From contig OX419759.1 in NCBI GenBank assembly GCA_948567375.1, positions 54,526,593-54,590,592 on the forward strand: DNA of 64,000 nucleotides, given 5' to 3'. Made by a program: the position numbers and the translations under genes. This document shows, in pieces, positions 35,612 through 48,091 of this stretch. Position 1 is the stretch's first letter. Every line of letters begins with the position of its first letter. The DNA comes from Lunularia cruciata. Lineage: Eukaryota; Streptophyta; Marchantiopsida; Lunulariales; Lunulariaceae. The notes beneath the pieces are model-generated. The model was given only the letters and a program-made list of their open reading frames with translations. It was not told the origin of the DNA and made no database searches.

Positions 35612-37354
35612 TTTACCCTTGGATTCTTATTAATATCTCACTTTTTCCTTTGAGTGAAGATCCCTTTATCTTATATGATATGATTTTATCTTACCATGGT
35701 TAATCTTATCAAAGTGTTTTCTTCTAGTTAGTATAGTGGCTATAAACATCACCAAAAATATACTTTACATAACCAAAATTTCATCTATGAATGATAAGGG
35801 GTAGTAGTACTTCTTAGTAACGGCATTCAGCTTCTTGTAATCCCCATAAGCTTGGATCTTTTTGCCATGTTTTCTTTACAATTGCAAATATAGATATTTA
35901 TTTTGAATTCTCCATCTCAAAGATAAACCCAATCTTTTTTAGCTAATCAATCTTCTACTTCATAACCATATTTGTTGGTGGGCTAATGTAACATTGTTTT
36001 TGGCAAAAAAGTCTTGCATATGAATCTATCTCTATCTGTTGCTCTTGCAAGGTGACTTCCCTACCACCTTGTCCTTCATACACCCCAATCAAACTTGTTG
36101 CTTGTTTGCATGCTCACTTCAAATGTTGAAAGTCTAGAATGATATCATACACAACTTCTTTATCAATCTTTTTCATATAATATTCATCATAATTCCTCCA
36201 TAAAAATGCATCCTTGATTTTATGATTTTGAATATGATTTTCTCTTAGATTTAGATATATATTGACAAGCCTCATATGGTGCATGTTTCCATCCACTACC
36301 TCTAATAATACTAAATTCTTCTCACTTTCTTCTTTCTCTAGCTCCTTGTAAAACTCAATCAACCTCTAAGTTCCTTCCTCCAAGTAGAATAAAAAGCAAT
36401 TATTTGGCCTATCATGATCTTGGTCTTTTTACTATCAATGTTCTCTAACACATTATAGTACTATTATTAATTTTGAGATCAAGAAATCATCCATTCTAAA
36501 CTTCTTTTTTGGAGTCTTTATAGTTGATAGTATTAATTTGGTGGTATGAATACTCCAGTTAGGCATAATAAAATCCTTTTTAAGCATAAATCCTTGGAAA
36601 TAATTTTCATTTGTTGTAAAATAATCTCTCTTCATGTCTTATGCCAAAAGCTCCAAGTTAACATCTTTAAAATTAAAGCACTCCTCCTGATCTTCATCCC
36701 TATAAACAAAATAATTTTTATCAAGAAATTGCTAAATAGTTGGTCTCCTCTATATAGGTAGTTTCCATAATCCTAAGCATTCTTCCAACATTCTGTTCCA
36801 TCTCTCTCTTCTTTGATAGTTGCACTATATTGATCTTGAGATCTACAAGTTTATCAATGATGGTATGAAGTAGATGCTTTTGTGAAGGTGTAAGAACAAG
36901 AGCAACTACTACTTGTGTTGAATCTTTATTAATAAAAGATCAAAAGCCCCTTCTTAATGTAGATTCTTGGTGAATGTGCACCATCCTTTGCTTTCAAATC
37001 ACTCTCATCTCCTTCCAAACTATCCTTCATATGAATTGCAATCTTGATGGCCACAAAAGAATGTTTCTCATACTTCACTTTACTTTGAATTTGTGGTCTC
37101 AACCCTCTCACAAAATCCTTGGTGAGCGTGGCTACTATCCCAATCATCTCAACTCATCATCAAGATTGTGCAAAACCAAGACTCTAACTTCTCTACTCTC
37201 TTAGTATACTCTTTCACTTTCTTTCCATCTTCTTACTTAATAAATTTAACTTCACTCATAAATCCCTTATAACTTTCATAAGGAAGAAATTTCCCATTCA
37301 ATTTGATAGTCAAACTCTCCCAAGACTCCTCTTGGTCATCTCTCCTTATTCACA
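35612..37354 (-). pseudogene. Decayed family-1 gypsy internal region
   Basis: Minus-strand pieces run from gag to the 3' end. Gag is at 37147-36929 (KDFVRGLRPQIQSKVKYEK ... IKIAIHMKDSLEGDES). The start of RT is around 36080-35820 (GVYEGQGGREVTLQEQQ, then KIGFIFEMENSK). The last integrase codons before the LTR also match the left-end copy. RT palm, RNase H and most of integrase are missing, so large deletions have occurred. Confidence 0.7.
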
Positions 37355-37905
37355 ACTAAGATAGAGGGGGCTTTACTTTAGAGGAAGTGAAAAAGATAAG
37401 CACCACTAATTTGGATTCTAATGTATTGAATTGGTATTATTCATAAGTGTTTGGCTTTGAGGAAAGGGTTGAGAACTCTTGGACCCACAAGCTTTTGCCT
37501 TCAAATTCTTTTACAATCCAAAGATAGCCCACGTGAAGGAATCCTCAACTAAGTGGTTGGGTCAAGATAAGACTACATTTTTAAGGACTATTCTCATGAG
37601 TATGGATATTCCTTTAAACTTTAGATTTTATTTAACTTTTAGTCTAGTAACTTGAGTTACTCCAATATTTAGTAACTTTGGTGCATAACTATTTCACAAG
37701 TATATAAAATAGAGATGAGAAGGTACTCATCATTCTTTTTCTTGAAATTATCTTTCTCTCATTGAATTCTCTATTGAGAAATGGTTTGAGTCTTGGAGTG
37801 TTAGCCTTGGAGGAGTATGATGGAGTTCCTTAACATCTTAATGTATAATGAGCTACCATAATAGCTACCAAAGGTTCATCATGAGTGAGAGACATGTTGC
37901 TCACA
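37355..37905 (+). repeat. Family-1 LTR (plus strand, 5'-truncated)
   Basis: Aligns with 709-1268 from CTAAGATAGA to GCTCACA and lacks its first ~130 bp. It may be the 5' LTR of the plus-strand gag/protease remnant that follows. No good primer site is seen after it. Confidence 0.7.
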
Positions 37906-39458
37906 TTGTTGGGATCTCTCTAGAAGGCACGGTAATGTTCCACATACAATTCTATATTAGACAAAAAGAGGCTAGAGAGCTCACTTAGAGAGAACATTAA
38001 GAGAGTAGAGTATTGAACTTATGTTAAAGAAGTTGGGTCCATTTGTGTACCCTATAGTTCATTATGATATTTTTGAGATGATATTATATATAATATACAC
38101 ATGAGAGGATTTGGAAAGATTGTGTGCAATGGATTGCAGATTTTGGGAATTATGGTGATTTTGGGCAAAACTTCAAGTTTGAAATTTTAACTTGAAATTT
38201 TCATAGTAGATATTTTGGATTATTTGTTAGATGGGACACTTGAAATTATTGCAAGGGTTATTACACCCCTTGAGCTAGAATTTTTGGAAGGTGGTAGGGT
38301 AAATTGTTTATGTAAACTGCATGCTCTTTGAAATTTTGTACATAGTTTGCCATGTCTTTTGTTTTCATTGAATTATTTTGAAACATTCCAAAAAAATTGA
38401 ATGCACAATATCCTATCTTTTGGCCCAAGAATTAGGGAGAGGTCTTTCTTGCATAGGAAGTTTTGAGTTTTTAAAGTGAGGGGTGGTTTTCAGACCAAAT
38501 CTTAAATATATGTGCTGAATAGAAAGGTCCCTAGGCCAAATGGCTCCATGAAAAGATCTAAAATTTTGTAGAGGAAAATGCCCTAGGGGTTTGATCAATT
38601 TTGAAAAATTTCATAAAATTGTGATATGCCAATTGAGATATTTGAGTGATATTTTGAGAAGAGGTCAATTTTGGAGAGTTGAGAACATACACGAGGAGTG
38701 TGAGAACAACCAAAAGCATGTTTGAGTGTTTAGACTTGTTTTGGGAACATGGACGGTCACAAAGAGTGGAAATTGAGGCTATGCAAGGTTACCCAAGGGT
38801 GATTGAGGTGATTGAGGTGATTGTAAGGGTGGATTTGAGGAAAAGAGAGTTCAGAATAGAATTTTAAGAGAGTGTTGAAAGGATTCAAAAATATATATTA
38901 CTTGGAGAAAAGAGTGATTCTAAGTGCTTTTTATATGGAAAGAAGGGACACAAGGTAAGTTCATGTCCATTGACCTTTGAGAGCAAGAGATTGAGTGAAA
39001 GGAGAGGTTACTTGACTTGGGATTGCATGTTAGAACTTCTTCACCATGATTGGGAGGGAGGAGATCTAAGACCAAGGAATTGTGTGAAGTTTGTGGAGTG
39101 GAAAGAATTCCAAAAGGATATAAGTAGAGTGGAGTAACAATAGTTTTGGACACTTTAGTGAAAGATCTTGGAGAGAGTCTTAGTAAAATTATAAAGAAAC
39201 TATCACCTTCATCAACTAGTTCTCAAGATTAGTGATGGAGATAATCTTTTAACTTATATATAGACTACCCATGAGGGTTTGATTAATATGCACTCTAGGA
39301 TTTGATGTTGCTATAGAAATTTTGGAGTAACCTGAAAATTTTGTGTTCCCTAGGGTAGATTACTCTCAAATGGTGTTAGTCATGTATATACTCTATTAGT
39401 TATAGGGTGAGAAGAAAGAAAAAAATTAAGAGAAAAGAGAAGAGAGCGAGGGGCAAAG
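37906..39458 (+). pseudogene. Leader region with an isolated gag-type zinc knuckle
   Basis: Mostly non-coding. At 38925-38972 a frame reads CFLYGKKGHKVSSCP, a CCHC knuckle with the second cysteine replaced by tyrosine. It continues PLTFESKRLSERRGYLTWDC to a stop near 39136. It lies before, not after, the gag start at 39459, so it is either a separate remnant or a rearranged piece. Confidence 0.5.
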
Positions 39459-39950
39459 ATGGGGAAGCATCCAATTTTCATTGGAAAAGATGGAGAAGAT
39501 GTGGAGGTTTTTTTGAGAGACTTCAAGAGAGTTGCATAGAAAACAATGAGAGGAGGAAGAATGAGTGGGTCTCATTATTATTGGATTTCTTTGAAGATGC
39601 AGCCCTTACATGGTATGAGTCAGAATACCAAAAGACAGAAGAGAGATGGGCAAGAAGAGTCTTGGAAGAGTTTGACTTTAGTACTCATTGAAAACTTTCT
39701 TCCAAATTAAAGTTATGAGAGATTGATGAGTGAGGTTACCTTCTTGAAAAAAGGAGATGGAGAGAAAATGAGATTCCATGTAGAAAGAGTGGAGAACTTA
39801 GAGTCCAAATTTCATATAATATTGAGGAAGAGTGGTGATGATATAGAGACTTCTATGATTGGTGTAGGAGCCATGCTCACCAAGAATTTTGTGTGAGTAT
39901 TGAGACCATAGATTAGAAGCAAGGTGAGATATGAGAAATCATCTTCCAGG
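39459..39950 (+). pseudogene. Family-1 gag, first part (interrupted)
   Basis: Starts ATGGGGAAGCATCC and reads MGKHPIFIGKDGEDVEVFLRD, then a stop. Later pieces include GVGAMLTKNFV and IRSKVRYEKSSSR, matching the minus-strand gag at 37147-36929. The frame is broken by stops and at least one shift. At 39950 it is cut by the 3.77-kb element and continues at 43729. Confidence 0.7.
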
Positions 39951-42900
39951 TGTGACAACCCGGCAAATATCACTTTTGCGGTAATCGGGTAAGTAAAGTT
40001 TGTTCCCGTAGAGATACGAGTCAGAAATGTCCAAATACAAAGCAAAGTAACAATTTCAGTTCTTCTTGAGTTCTTGTTTAGTCTCTCAGGTAGAAACCAC
40101 ACCCAAAAGAGAGTAACAAGCACTGATTTGTAGTCTTGTCACAAATTAACACTCCTTAATCACAACTCCATCAAATCTTTCCAAACAATCTTGATTGTGA
40201 TGATTTAGTCTCTCCCAAAAATGGCACTTCACTGCAAAACGACTTCACCTCAGAATTGTGTTCCACTCTTCCATTGAAGGCACAACTTCCTTGATCGAAA
40301 TTGCTTCACATCAACCTCGCACTGCACTCACAAATGCAAAATACTACCAACACTACAATTCTTCTCAGATCTATCAAGGCATTGCTTTGATTGCACTTCA
40401 CTCAGGATCAAACACACAGAATGAAGATCAAGGCTGTGGAATCCAACATCCAACAAGCACATTGACTTGCACTTCAAATTTCTCCAAACACTCATAAACA
40501 CAATTACAAAGTTGATACTCGGAATCAAGCTCAAGCGACGAGCACTACTTCACAACACTTTGCTTTATCTATTCTCAGAAATAATGAGCACTGAACAACA
40601 ATTCTCTACGAATGCCACTCTTAAATAGTGAACAAATCAACAGTTCTAACAACTACACCGTTCTACAACAACTTTTCTAACCTGTAGATCCAAAATGACA
40701 ATGCACTTCTTCATATCTACCTCTTCAAATCTCAAAACTGTTACTAATCCAATCTGATGTCTACTTCTTCCTCAGCTTTCAAACCCAAACCCAAAGTAAT
40801 TTTACTTCTTACTACTCTGTCCTTGGGTTCCATATCTTCTACTTCTTCTACCAGATCCAGCAACTCTCATTCCTGATATGAAATTCCACTAGTGGGTAAT
40901 CTATCTAACTCTTCATCTCTCGACCCACTCTTCTCTAATGTCTCCACTGTAATTCCGAAGACATCTGCACCCCTATGCTATCTACTTTGGGTTTGGCTCT
41001 AGCGTCTTCCAAAGTTTTTCTATCTCTATTTTCACTAAGTCTAATCTAATTGCAATATTATCTTCTACTTCTAAGATCTTCATGTCTACATGAGTCCGGA
41101 GACTTATCAACAATGCGTTCAAATCTGTATCTTTTGCCTGTCTTTGCCTCGTCTCCTGCACCAACAACTTCAACTCGTGCAGCCTCGTCTCTTCAATTCA
41201 AACGCTGGCCTCTGTATTCAACATTGCATTCATCCTGAGGACTATCTCCTTCAACGGCTCCAATCTCATCTTCCTCTCTCGCTCTTGATTTGTGAGCCAG
41301 TCCTCCATGTACATTGCTAATTCTGCTTCAAACTTGGCTTTCACTGTCTCCTTCTCCTTCTCCTTTTGTACAACCTTCTCCTCTTGATTACGAAGTAACT
41401 CTTGTAATCTCTCTTCTTCCCTATACCGTGCTGCCAACTCTCTTTGCCAGAGTTGCTTCTTCTCCTTGACACTCTCCATCACCCTATTGAGCTCTTGATC
41501 CTTTGCTGCTACTCTCGCCATAACATGGATAACTTCTACTCTTGAATCAGCGAACTGCTGCTTCAAGATCTCGTATTCAACTACTTGTCTTTCCCTTGCT
41601 ATGTCACTCTTCTTCACAAGTTCCTCTCGATATCTTACTTCTCTCTTCAGGTCTTCAATTACCTGAGTCCTCACTACTGCCTCCGCTTGCAGTACTTCCC
41701 TTTCCTCCTCACCTCGGGTTATACTCTTCTTCAACTCCAAGTTCTCTTCTTCTAATTTGGACAACACCTACAAAACAGTCTTTACCTCTGAACAAGTCGC
41801 CTGCATCTCCTTCTTCTTGTACTCTAATTTTACCAACAGAGGACATACCACATCCCATAGGTACTCGACTCCATCGCTCGGGGTTACTTCTTCTTGCGTG
41901 GCCACTTCCCTTCGTACTTCATGTTCATCCCATACTCACCTTCCTCTCTGCAATCTTTGTATCGGAACAGACGCCTCACTTCTCGAGCTTGCATTTGCTT
42001 CTTCTTGCACATTACTTGGACCTACATCGTACTTCGCCTTACGTCTTGAGCGGACTCCTCTCTAAACTGCGATCTTCTCTTCTGTCTCAGGTACTTCATC
42101 TTCCAACTTCGTGTTGTCCTCGGCCTCAATCTCTGCCTGAACTTCTTCTTCTTCTTCTGCAGCAACCAGTGCCGATGTCATTTCTCCCTCCTCATCGCTG
42201 TCGCTACTTGTATCTCCACTCTGTAGCATTAGATTGGGCTCCTCCTTGTGTTCCGAGTCTTTGGTCTTGAGCTCGACATCACCTTCTGAGTCTTCATCTT
42301 CCGACTCGATCACCACCATACCTCACCTCGGGTTTCCTCTCCTGGTCTTCCGAGGTTTCTTCATGTCTTCGGCTTTGCCCTGCCGACTTCTCTTCTTTGA
42401 GTTTGGAGTACTCACTTTGATCTCCACATTCTTCCCTATGTTCTTGTAGTACTTGTCGGTGCTTCTGATTTGCAAAATGTATTGCTGCTCCTCTACATCG
42501 ACCTTGTTTCTCAAATCAGGATGGAAGTGCAACACCATCCGAGTTCACTCCGCCGAGTTCAGCAAATTCAACTCGAGGTAGAAATGCGCTGCAAACAGCA
42601 CGATGTAGTGTGGAGGCAATTTATCCCGCAGATTCCACACCATTTGTTGCGTTCTCCCATGGAAACACCTCGCCCAATTAATTGGTTCTCTTGTAAACAG
42701 TTTGTGAAAGAACACCGCTTGGTGTTTCATCACATATGTTGTTCTCTCCGGCTTCAAGATTGCCATCAGAGCACTCACAATTCCTCTCTTCACAGGGTCT
42801 TTGTAGCTTTCTACCTTGTACCCATTCTTCATCCGCTTTGACGAGAATGCATCTCTCACCTCTTGGGTTTCTTGAGCTATCTCTCCCTTCCCCAAGAATG

Positions 42901-43723
42901 TGGCCCCTTGCTCCGAGCCTGCTTCCTTCCCCAAGACTAATCTCCAATCCGACTCTGTCCAGCGAGCCGGATTTCCTCTCTTCCCTTCTTCCTCGGGTCA
43001 AGACACTTACTCTCAATGATCTCAGTCATGAAACCTGGAAAACTCACATTCCAGTTCCATGCCAAGAAAGTGATCCAAAGTCGGCTCAAGACTTTGATCC
43101 TAGCGATCACATCTAACCTCCGAATTGCATGATTTCTCACTACGAATTTGGAGTTCTTCTTTCCTCCTCCTATCTCTCCTGCCTTCTCACTGTCTCTCGA
43201 TTTCACTCTTGCGACTTCTCCCTTACACACTAACGCATTTCCAACTCTATTTCCCTTCCCACAATCACCTGCAGGACAACTTCTCAACGGCAAAGGAAAA
43301 TTTCTCAACATTACTTTGTCGCGAGCTTGATTTTTATAGAGTTGCGCTTTCTTTGTCTTTCTTCACTTTGAGTTTCTACCGAGAAATCACACCTCTTGCA
43401 TGCACCTGTCATTGTCAATCAAACTTTGCGCATATGGGTCGCCAGTTTTGAATGGTCCCTTCTTGAATTTCTTGCCCTAACAAAAGGTTTTTAGACTGAC
43501 TTCGCCTCGGGTTGAGCTCCCCCCGATACGAAGACTCCTTACTTCGGGTTGTATGCTGACAGGGCATTTTTGAGTACTTCGCCTTATGACTCAAAGTCAC
43601 TTTACTTTGGGTTTCATCCCAAAGGCTCTTTTCTTTGCCTTCTTTGGCCATACAGGCGCAATCCGACTTCTCTATACACTTCTTCTTTTTCATTTTAAAA
43701 AAGCAAAAAATGTGGGCACCACA
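39951..43723 (-). mobile_element. 3.77-kb TG...CA element with CCAGG target duplication
   Basis: The insertion splits a gag gene. CCAGG occurs at 39946-39950 and again at 43724-43728, and removing the insert plus one CCAGG restores the gag sequence (SSSR then VEAFKIAIQMEES). Ends are TGTGACAACC and GGCACCACA. TG/CA ends and a 5-bp duplication are typical of LTR-retrotransposon integration. However, I see no repeat between the left and right several hundred bases, so it lacks an obvious LTR pair. It carries one broken minus-strand gene. Confidence 0.7.
41198..43311 (-). pseudogene. Large coiled-coil/acidic protein of the 3.77-kb element (broken)
   Basis: From about 42934 to 41198 the pieces lie in one frame, separated by stops at 42545, 42323, 42062, 41936 and 41768; a shift near 42935 links the N-terminal part (43311). 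Total about 700 codons. The N-terminal third is globular, with LFTREPINWARCFHGRTQQMVW and HYIVLFAAHFYLELNLLNS. Next is a lysine-rich patch (NSKKRSRQGKAEDMKKPRKT), then an acidic stretch (ESEDEDSEGD, AAEEEEEVQAEIEAED), then a ~190-residue coiled coil rich in E, K, R and Q. I do not recognise the family. A gag-like structural protein of a non-autonomous LTR element is possible. All five stops could come from CGA or CAG. Confidence 0.55.
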
Positions 43724-43728
43724 CCAGG

Positions 43729-44873
43729 GTTGAAGCTTTCAAGATTGCAATACAAATGGAGGAGAGTTTGAAAAGATATGAGAGTGATTTGGTAGTGAAG
43801 GAGGTTGTGCATCCTCCTCAAGGCTATCTATAGGTATGGTAGAACTTTTGATACTTTGGTGGTAAGGGTTTCATCACAAGTAGTAGTTACTCTAGTAATT
43901 GCCCCTCCACCAAAAGATTCACTTCAAACCATAACAAAACAACTTGCAGATCTCAAGATCAATGTAGTACAACTATGGGAGAAGAGAGAGGTTGATTAGA
44001 ATGTGGGGAGAAGGCCTAGGAGTTAAAAGAGCTATCCATATATAGGAGGCTAACCAACCAACAGTTTCAATTGTAGATATTTTTTTGGTTGTGGAAGAAG
44101 AGATTACATCCAAACTTTTTTCCCAAATTTTGCTTACCATGGAGGAAGTGGTTATGAGGGAGCCAATAGAGGGAAAGAGGGAGGTGATAAATCCCAAGTG
44201 GCTCCTAATCTAAACAAAGGTAAAGGGATATCATCCATAGATATGGTTGAGAGTAAGTATGAGAAGGAGGAGTGCTCAAACTCCAAAGGAGCTTAATTTG
44301 GATCTTTTGGTACAAGAGAAGAAGAGAGCTAGTTTTACAAAAGATGTACACTCCTCTCAAGGATTTACTTCTACCAAGGATACTCCTATGACTAAAAAGA
44401 GCACTCACACTAGCATCTCAACACCATCAACAACATAGACTCAAAGGAAGAAGTTGGGGATGGAGAACTTCTTGATCTCAAAGCAACAATAGAACTACAA
44501 TGTGTTGGAGGATGTTAGTAGTCACAAGACTAACATCACAATGGGCCAATTGATCACTTTGAATCCTACTTTGAGAAAGGAGCTTAGAGGTGGCTTGAGT
44601 TCTACAAGGAGCAAGAGGAAGAAGAAAGAAAGACTCTAGTATCAATGGGGGTGGTGGATGCCAAACCAATACCATGAGAGGCTTGTGAATATAACTTTAA
44701 GATTGATGTGAGAGTGATAGGTCATAATATCAGGGATTCACTTGTTGATGGACGATCATGCCATGTTAGAGAGGTTGATAAAGAAGTTAAGGTATGATAC
44801 TCTTTAGACATTCAACATTTATGGTGAGCATGGCAAACAAGCAACAAGTTCAACAAGTAGGGGTGATGGATCA
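43729..44873 (+). pseudogene. Family-1 gag end and protease start
   Basis: Continues the gag interrupted at 39950 (VEAFKIAIQMEESLKRYESDLVVKE in pieces). Later frames include VLEDVSSHKTNITMGQL near 44500-44560, and a protease-like stretch ACEYNFKIDVRVIGHNIRDSLVDGRS near 44680-44760, with DG where DSG/DGG is expected. Stops are frequent. It is interrupted at 44874 by copy C and resumes at 50458. Confidence 0.6.
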
Positions 44874-45285
44874 TGTAAAATACCAAGACCAAGGAGAGAA
44901 ATAGGAGAATGGAAGCTCACATTGGGACACTTGAATGAGGGAAAACTCCAAATGCCTAGCATGAGCTTTGGCTCTTGTATTTATAGGGATCATACAAGGC
45001 TCTTGAGAAGCTTCTCAAGAAGCTTCCTTGAGCCGCTTTCTTGGAGTGCAAGCCAAGGTAATTGGGAAGCTTCTCAAGAAGCTTCTTTCTAGGAATAGCT
45101 TACTTGGCATGCAAGCTAAGCTAGTTGGACCCTTCTAGAAGCTACCTACTTGAGGTGCAAGCTAAGGTAACTGGGAAGCTTCCCAAGAAGCTTCTTAGAT
45201 ACTTTTGGAATATTCTAGGCTAATTTGTCTTATTTGCTACTTTTTTAGCCCTACTAACTTTGTTGCTAAAATCCATATTGTTATA
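44874..45285 (-). repeat. 3' LTR of copy C
   Basis: 412 bp, plus-strand ends TGTAAAATAC and ATTGTTATA (an altered GTTACA). To its right lies CCCACCGCTAG, the complement of a polypurine tract that is better preserved as CCCCCGCCGCTAG beside the LTR of copy D. Confidence 0.75.
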
Positions 45286-45639
45286 TATTTCCCACCGCTA
45301 GTTGGTGACGTCTTTGTCGCTAGTGATGCTTCAAACTCTTGGATGGCCATTTGTGCATTTTGGAGGTGAGAAAGATGTTCCTATGTAGCATCATGAAGGA
45401 GACACCCTTTCCAAAGGACCTTGTACTCCATATGTTGTTGACGGCCTCATTGAATATAGCGACATGCAAGGATACGATCAACTTTGTACTCCTCATGATC
45501 ATTGATGGGGACAGGAGGAGGGGGAGATTGGACTCAAGAGGAAAAGGAAGAGGGGTTATGAACAAAGGGTTTCAACTTGGAAACATGAAAGAAAGGATGG
45601 ATACGCATATGACAAGGCAAGGCAAGTTGATAAGCAACA

Positions 45640-47241
45640 AGAAAGACAATTTGGGTGACATCAAAGGTCCTATCCAATTAGGGGCAAGTTTACAAACTTG
45701 GGTATCAAGGGAGAGAGGGAGCTTACTAGAGGATAACATGACTTTATCACCAACTTCAAAGGTGAGATCACGATGATGGTGGTCCGCATATTTTGACGAT
45801 TCTGAGCAACAAGGAGGTGAGATTTGGCTTGTTGGAGAGATTGGGATATAATGGTCAAGAATGTTGAAGTATGAGGGACCTGAGATGGAGGGGCAGCAAG
45901 AAGAGAATTTGGAACAAGCGGATCTTGGCCAAAATTGAGAAAGAAAGGAGAAAATCTATTGCTTGCCTATTTGGAATTATTGTAGGCAAATTCTATAGCT
46001 GCAAGACATTCATCCCAATTGGTATGGTGGATATTGACAGAGGCACACAACATATCTTCCAATGTTTGATTTGTATGTTTGGTTTGTCTATCAGTTTTAG
46101 GATGATAGGCCGTGGACAAAGCAAGCTTGGTGCTGATTATCTGGAAGAGTGCTTGCCAAAACGTCTTGGTAAATCAAGGATCACGGTCAAAGATGAGTAC
46201 ACATGGCATCCCATGATGCTTGAAGACATTGTTGAAGTAGATTTGCGCTAAGGTTGGAGCATCCACGATATCACAGGTTGGTGCCAAATGGATTTGCTTA
46301 CTAAGCTTATCCACAAACACCATGATTGCTGTGTGTCCTTGTCCTCTTGGGCAAAAGATGTGATGAGATCCAAGCTCACATGCTCCCATTAGCGGATGGA
46401 ATGGTGAGTGGTTGAAGGATTCCACTTGGCTTTTGGTTGTTGGCCTTGTTGCATTGGCAGATCTCACATAATCAGACAGATCCTTGAACATCTTGCGTCA
46501 TGTTGGGCCACCACCATTGGCATTGGAGTGTACCTAAGGTCTTGTCCACACCCATGTGACCAACTATGGGTAAATCATGGGCTTCTTGAAAGCACACAAG
46601 TTGAAGATCACCTTTGGCTAGAACATAGATCCGGTCCTCATGGAATAGAAGACCCTCCTTGATGGAGAAGGTGTTGTACTCTTTGTTGCATGATATAAGG
46701 CGACCATGTACCATTTGGAAGAAGAGATCTTGTTGTAAAGCTGATTGAAACTCATTTTGGACCTTGGAGTCAATTGATACCATTGTAATTGCCGCTGTGA
46801 TGAGAGGAAGAGACTTCAAATCAGGCCGTCGTGATAAAGCATCAAGGATAATGTGGAACCGACCTGGTTTGTACTCAAGTTTGATGTCAAAAAATTGGAA
46901 TTGTTCCTCCCATTGATGATGTTGACTCTTCATGTGTTCCAAGTGTAAGGTCTGCAACAATGATTTGTGATTAGTTTGCATGATCACTTGTTTCCCCAAG
47001 AGGTAATGCCTCCATACCTTGGTGGCATATACCATTGCAAGTTGTTCTTGATCTCAAGCAAAGTAGTTTTTTTAGCCATATTGAGTCGGTGAGACACAAA
47101 GGCAATGGGATGCAATCTATATGGGAATTCTTGTTGCAACACGACTCCAATTGCAAAGTTAGAAGCACCAAAATCAACCACACAAGGTAGTTGAAGATCA
47201 TACAGTTGAAGAATGGGCCTTGAAGACACTATATGCTTCAA
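45640..47241 (-). pseudogene. RNase H and integrase of copy C
   Basis: RNase H begins YVVDFGASNF-like at 47241-47100 (CVVDFGASNFAIGVVLQQ) and ends EYKPGRFHIILDALSRRPDL. The integrase zinc part is HDLPIVGHMGVDKTLGTLQCQWWWPN (46560-46490). The core contains HTAIMVFVDKLSKQIHLAP and KHHGMPCVLIFDRDP. The C-terminal module is CKLAPNYIGPF-like in the sister copy and broken here. The 187-codon frame 47035-46472 is the longest intact piece. Confidence 0.75.
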
Positions 47242-47274
47242 CTTCTGGAATAATTCTTTGTGCTTGGTGGTCCA

Positions 47275-48033
47275 CTAGAAACTCAAGTCCTTCTCCAAGA
47301 GGTCAGTCAATGGTGTAGCCACATGAGCATAATAATGGATGAACCGTAGGTAAAAACTTACCAATCCATTAAATGCCCACATTTTTGTAGCATCCTTTGG
47401 AGTAGGCCAATCAGTAATGGCCTTGATTTTCTCCTCTTCCATCTTGATCCCCTCCGATGAGATCTTGTGCCCCAAGAAGGTAACTTCCTTTTGCCAAAAG
47501 GTGCACTTTGACTTCTTGCAATAAAATTTCCATTGTTGTAGTTGTCTTAGGACTTCTTGCACGTGATTCACGTGTTTTACCTCTATCTTGCTATAGATTA
47601 AGATATCATCCAAGAACACCACCACATACCAATCCAATAGTCCATCTAACACCCAATGCATCTGATCCATGAAGACTTCTAGAGCATTAGTGAACCCAAA
47701 AGGTAGAACTCTCCACTCAAAATGCACATACCTTGTGCGAAAGGCTATCTTTTGCACATCCTCCCTATCAATGGGGATTTGCCAATAGCTGCTGCAACGA
47801 TCCAGCTTGGAAAAGTATCGTGTTCCACTGAACTAATCAAGCAAGTCATCAATCCGAGGCAAGGGATATGCATTCTTCACTATTTGCTTATTGAGCCCAC
47901 GATAATCAATATAAATACAAAGTCCTCCATCCTTCTTTAGAACAAATAGTACCGGTGTTGCCCAAGGAGAGGTACTATGTCGTATGAGGTCCTTCTCCAA
48001 CAACTCCGTAAGTGTTGTTTGCAACTCCTCCAA
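47275..48033 (-). pseudogene. Reverse transcriptase of copy C
   Basis: Contains [47 protein letters not shown], then (after a stop near 47833) QKIAFRTRYVHFEWRVLPFGFTNA. The catalytic FLDDILIYSK follows, and the thumb ITDWPTPKDATKMWAFNGL. All RT blocks deleted in copy B are present here. In-frame stops inactivate it. Confidence 0.8.
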
Positions 48034-48091
48034 ATCCTTTGGTCAGAACCAATTGATTGGTGTACTCACTAGAGTACTTCCTAGCAACAAC

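Noticed and set aside
41542..42270. 242-codon plus-strand frame
   Set aside because: It is the mirror of the minus-strand coiled-coil/acidic gene; its Leu/Ser/Pro-rich composition is the typical antisense shadow of E/K/R-rich coding.
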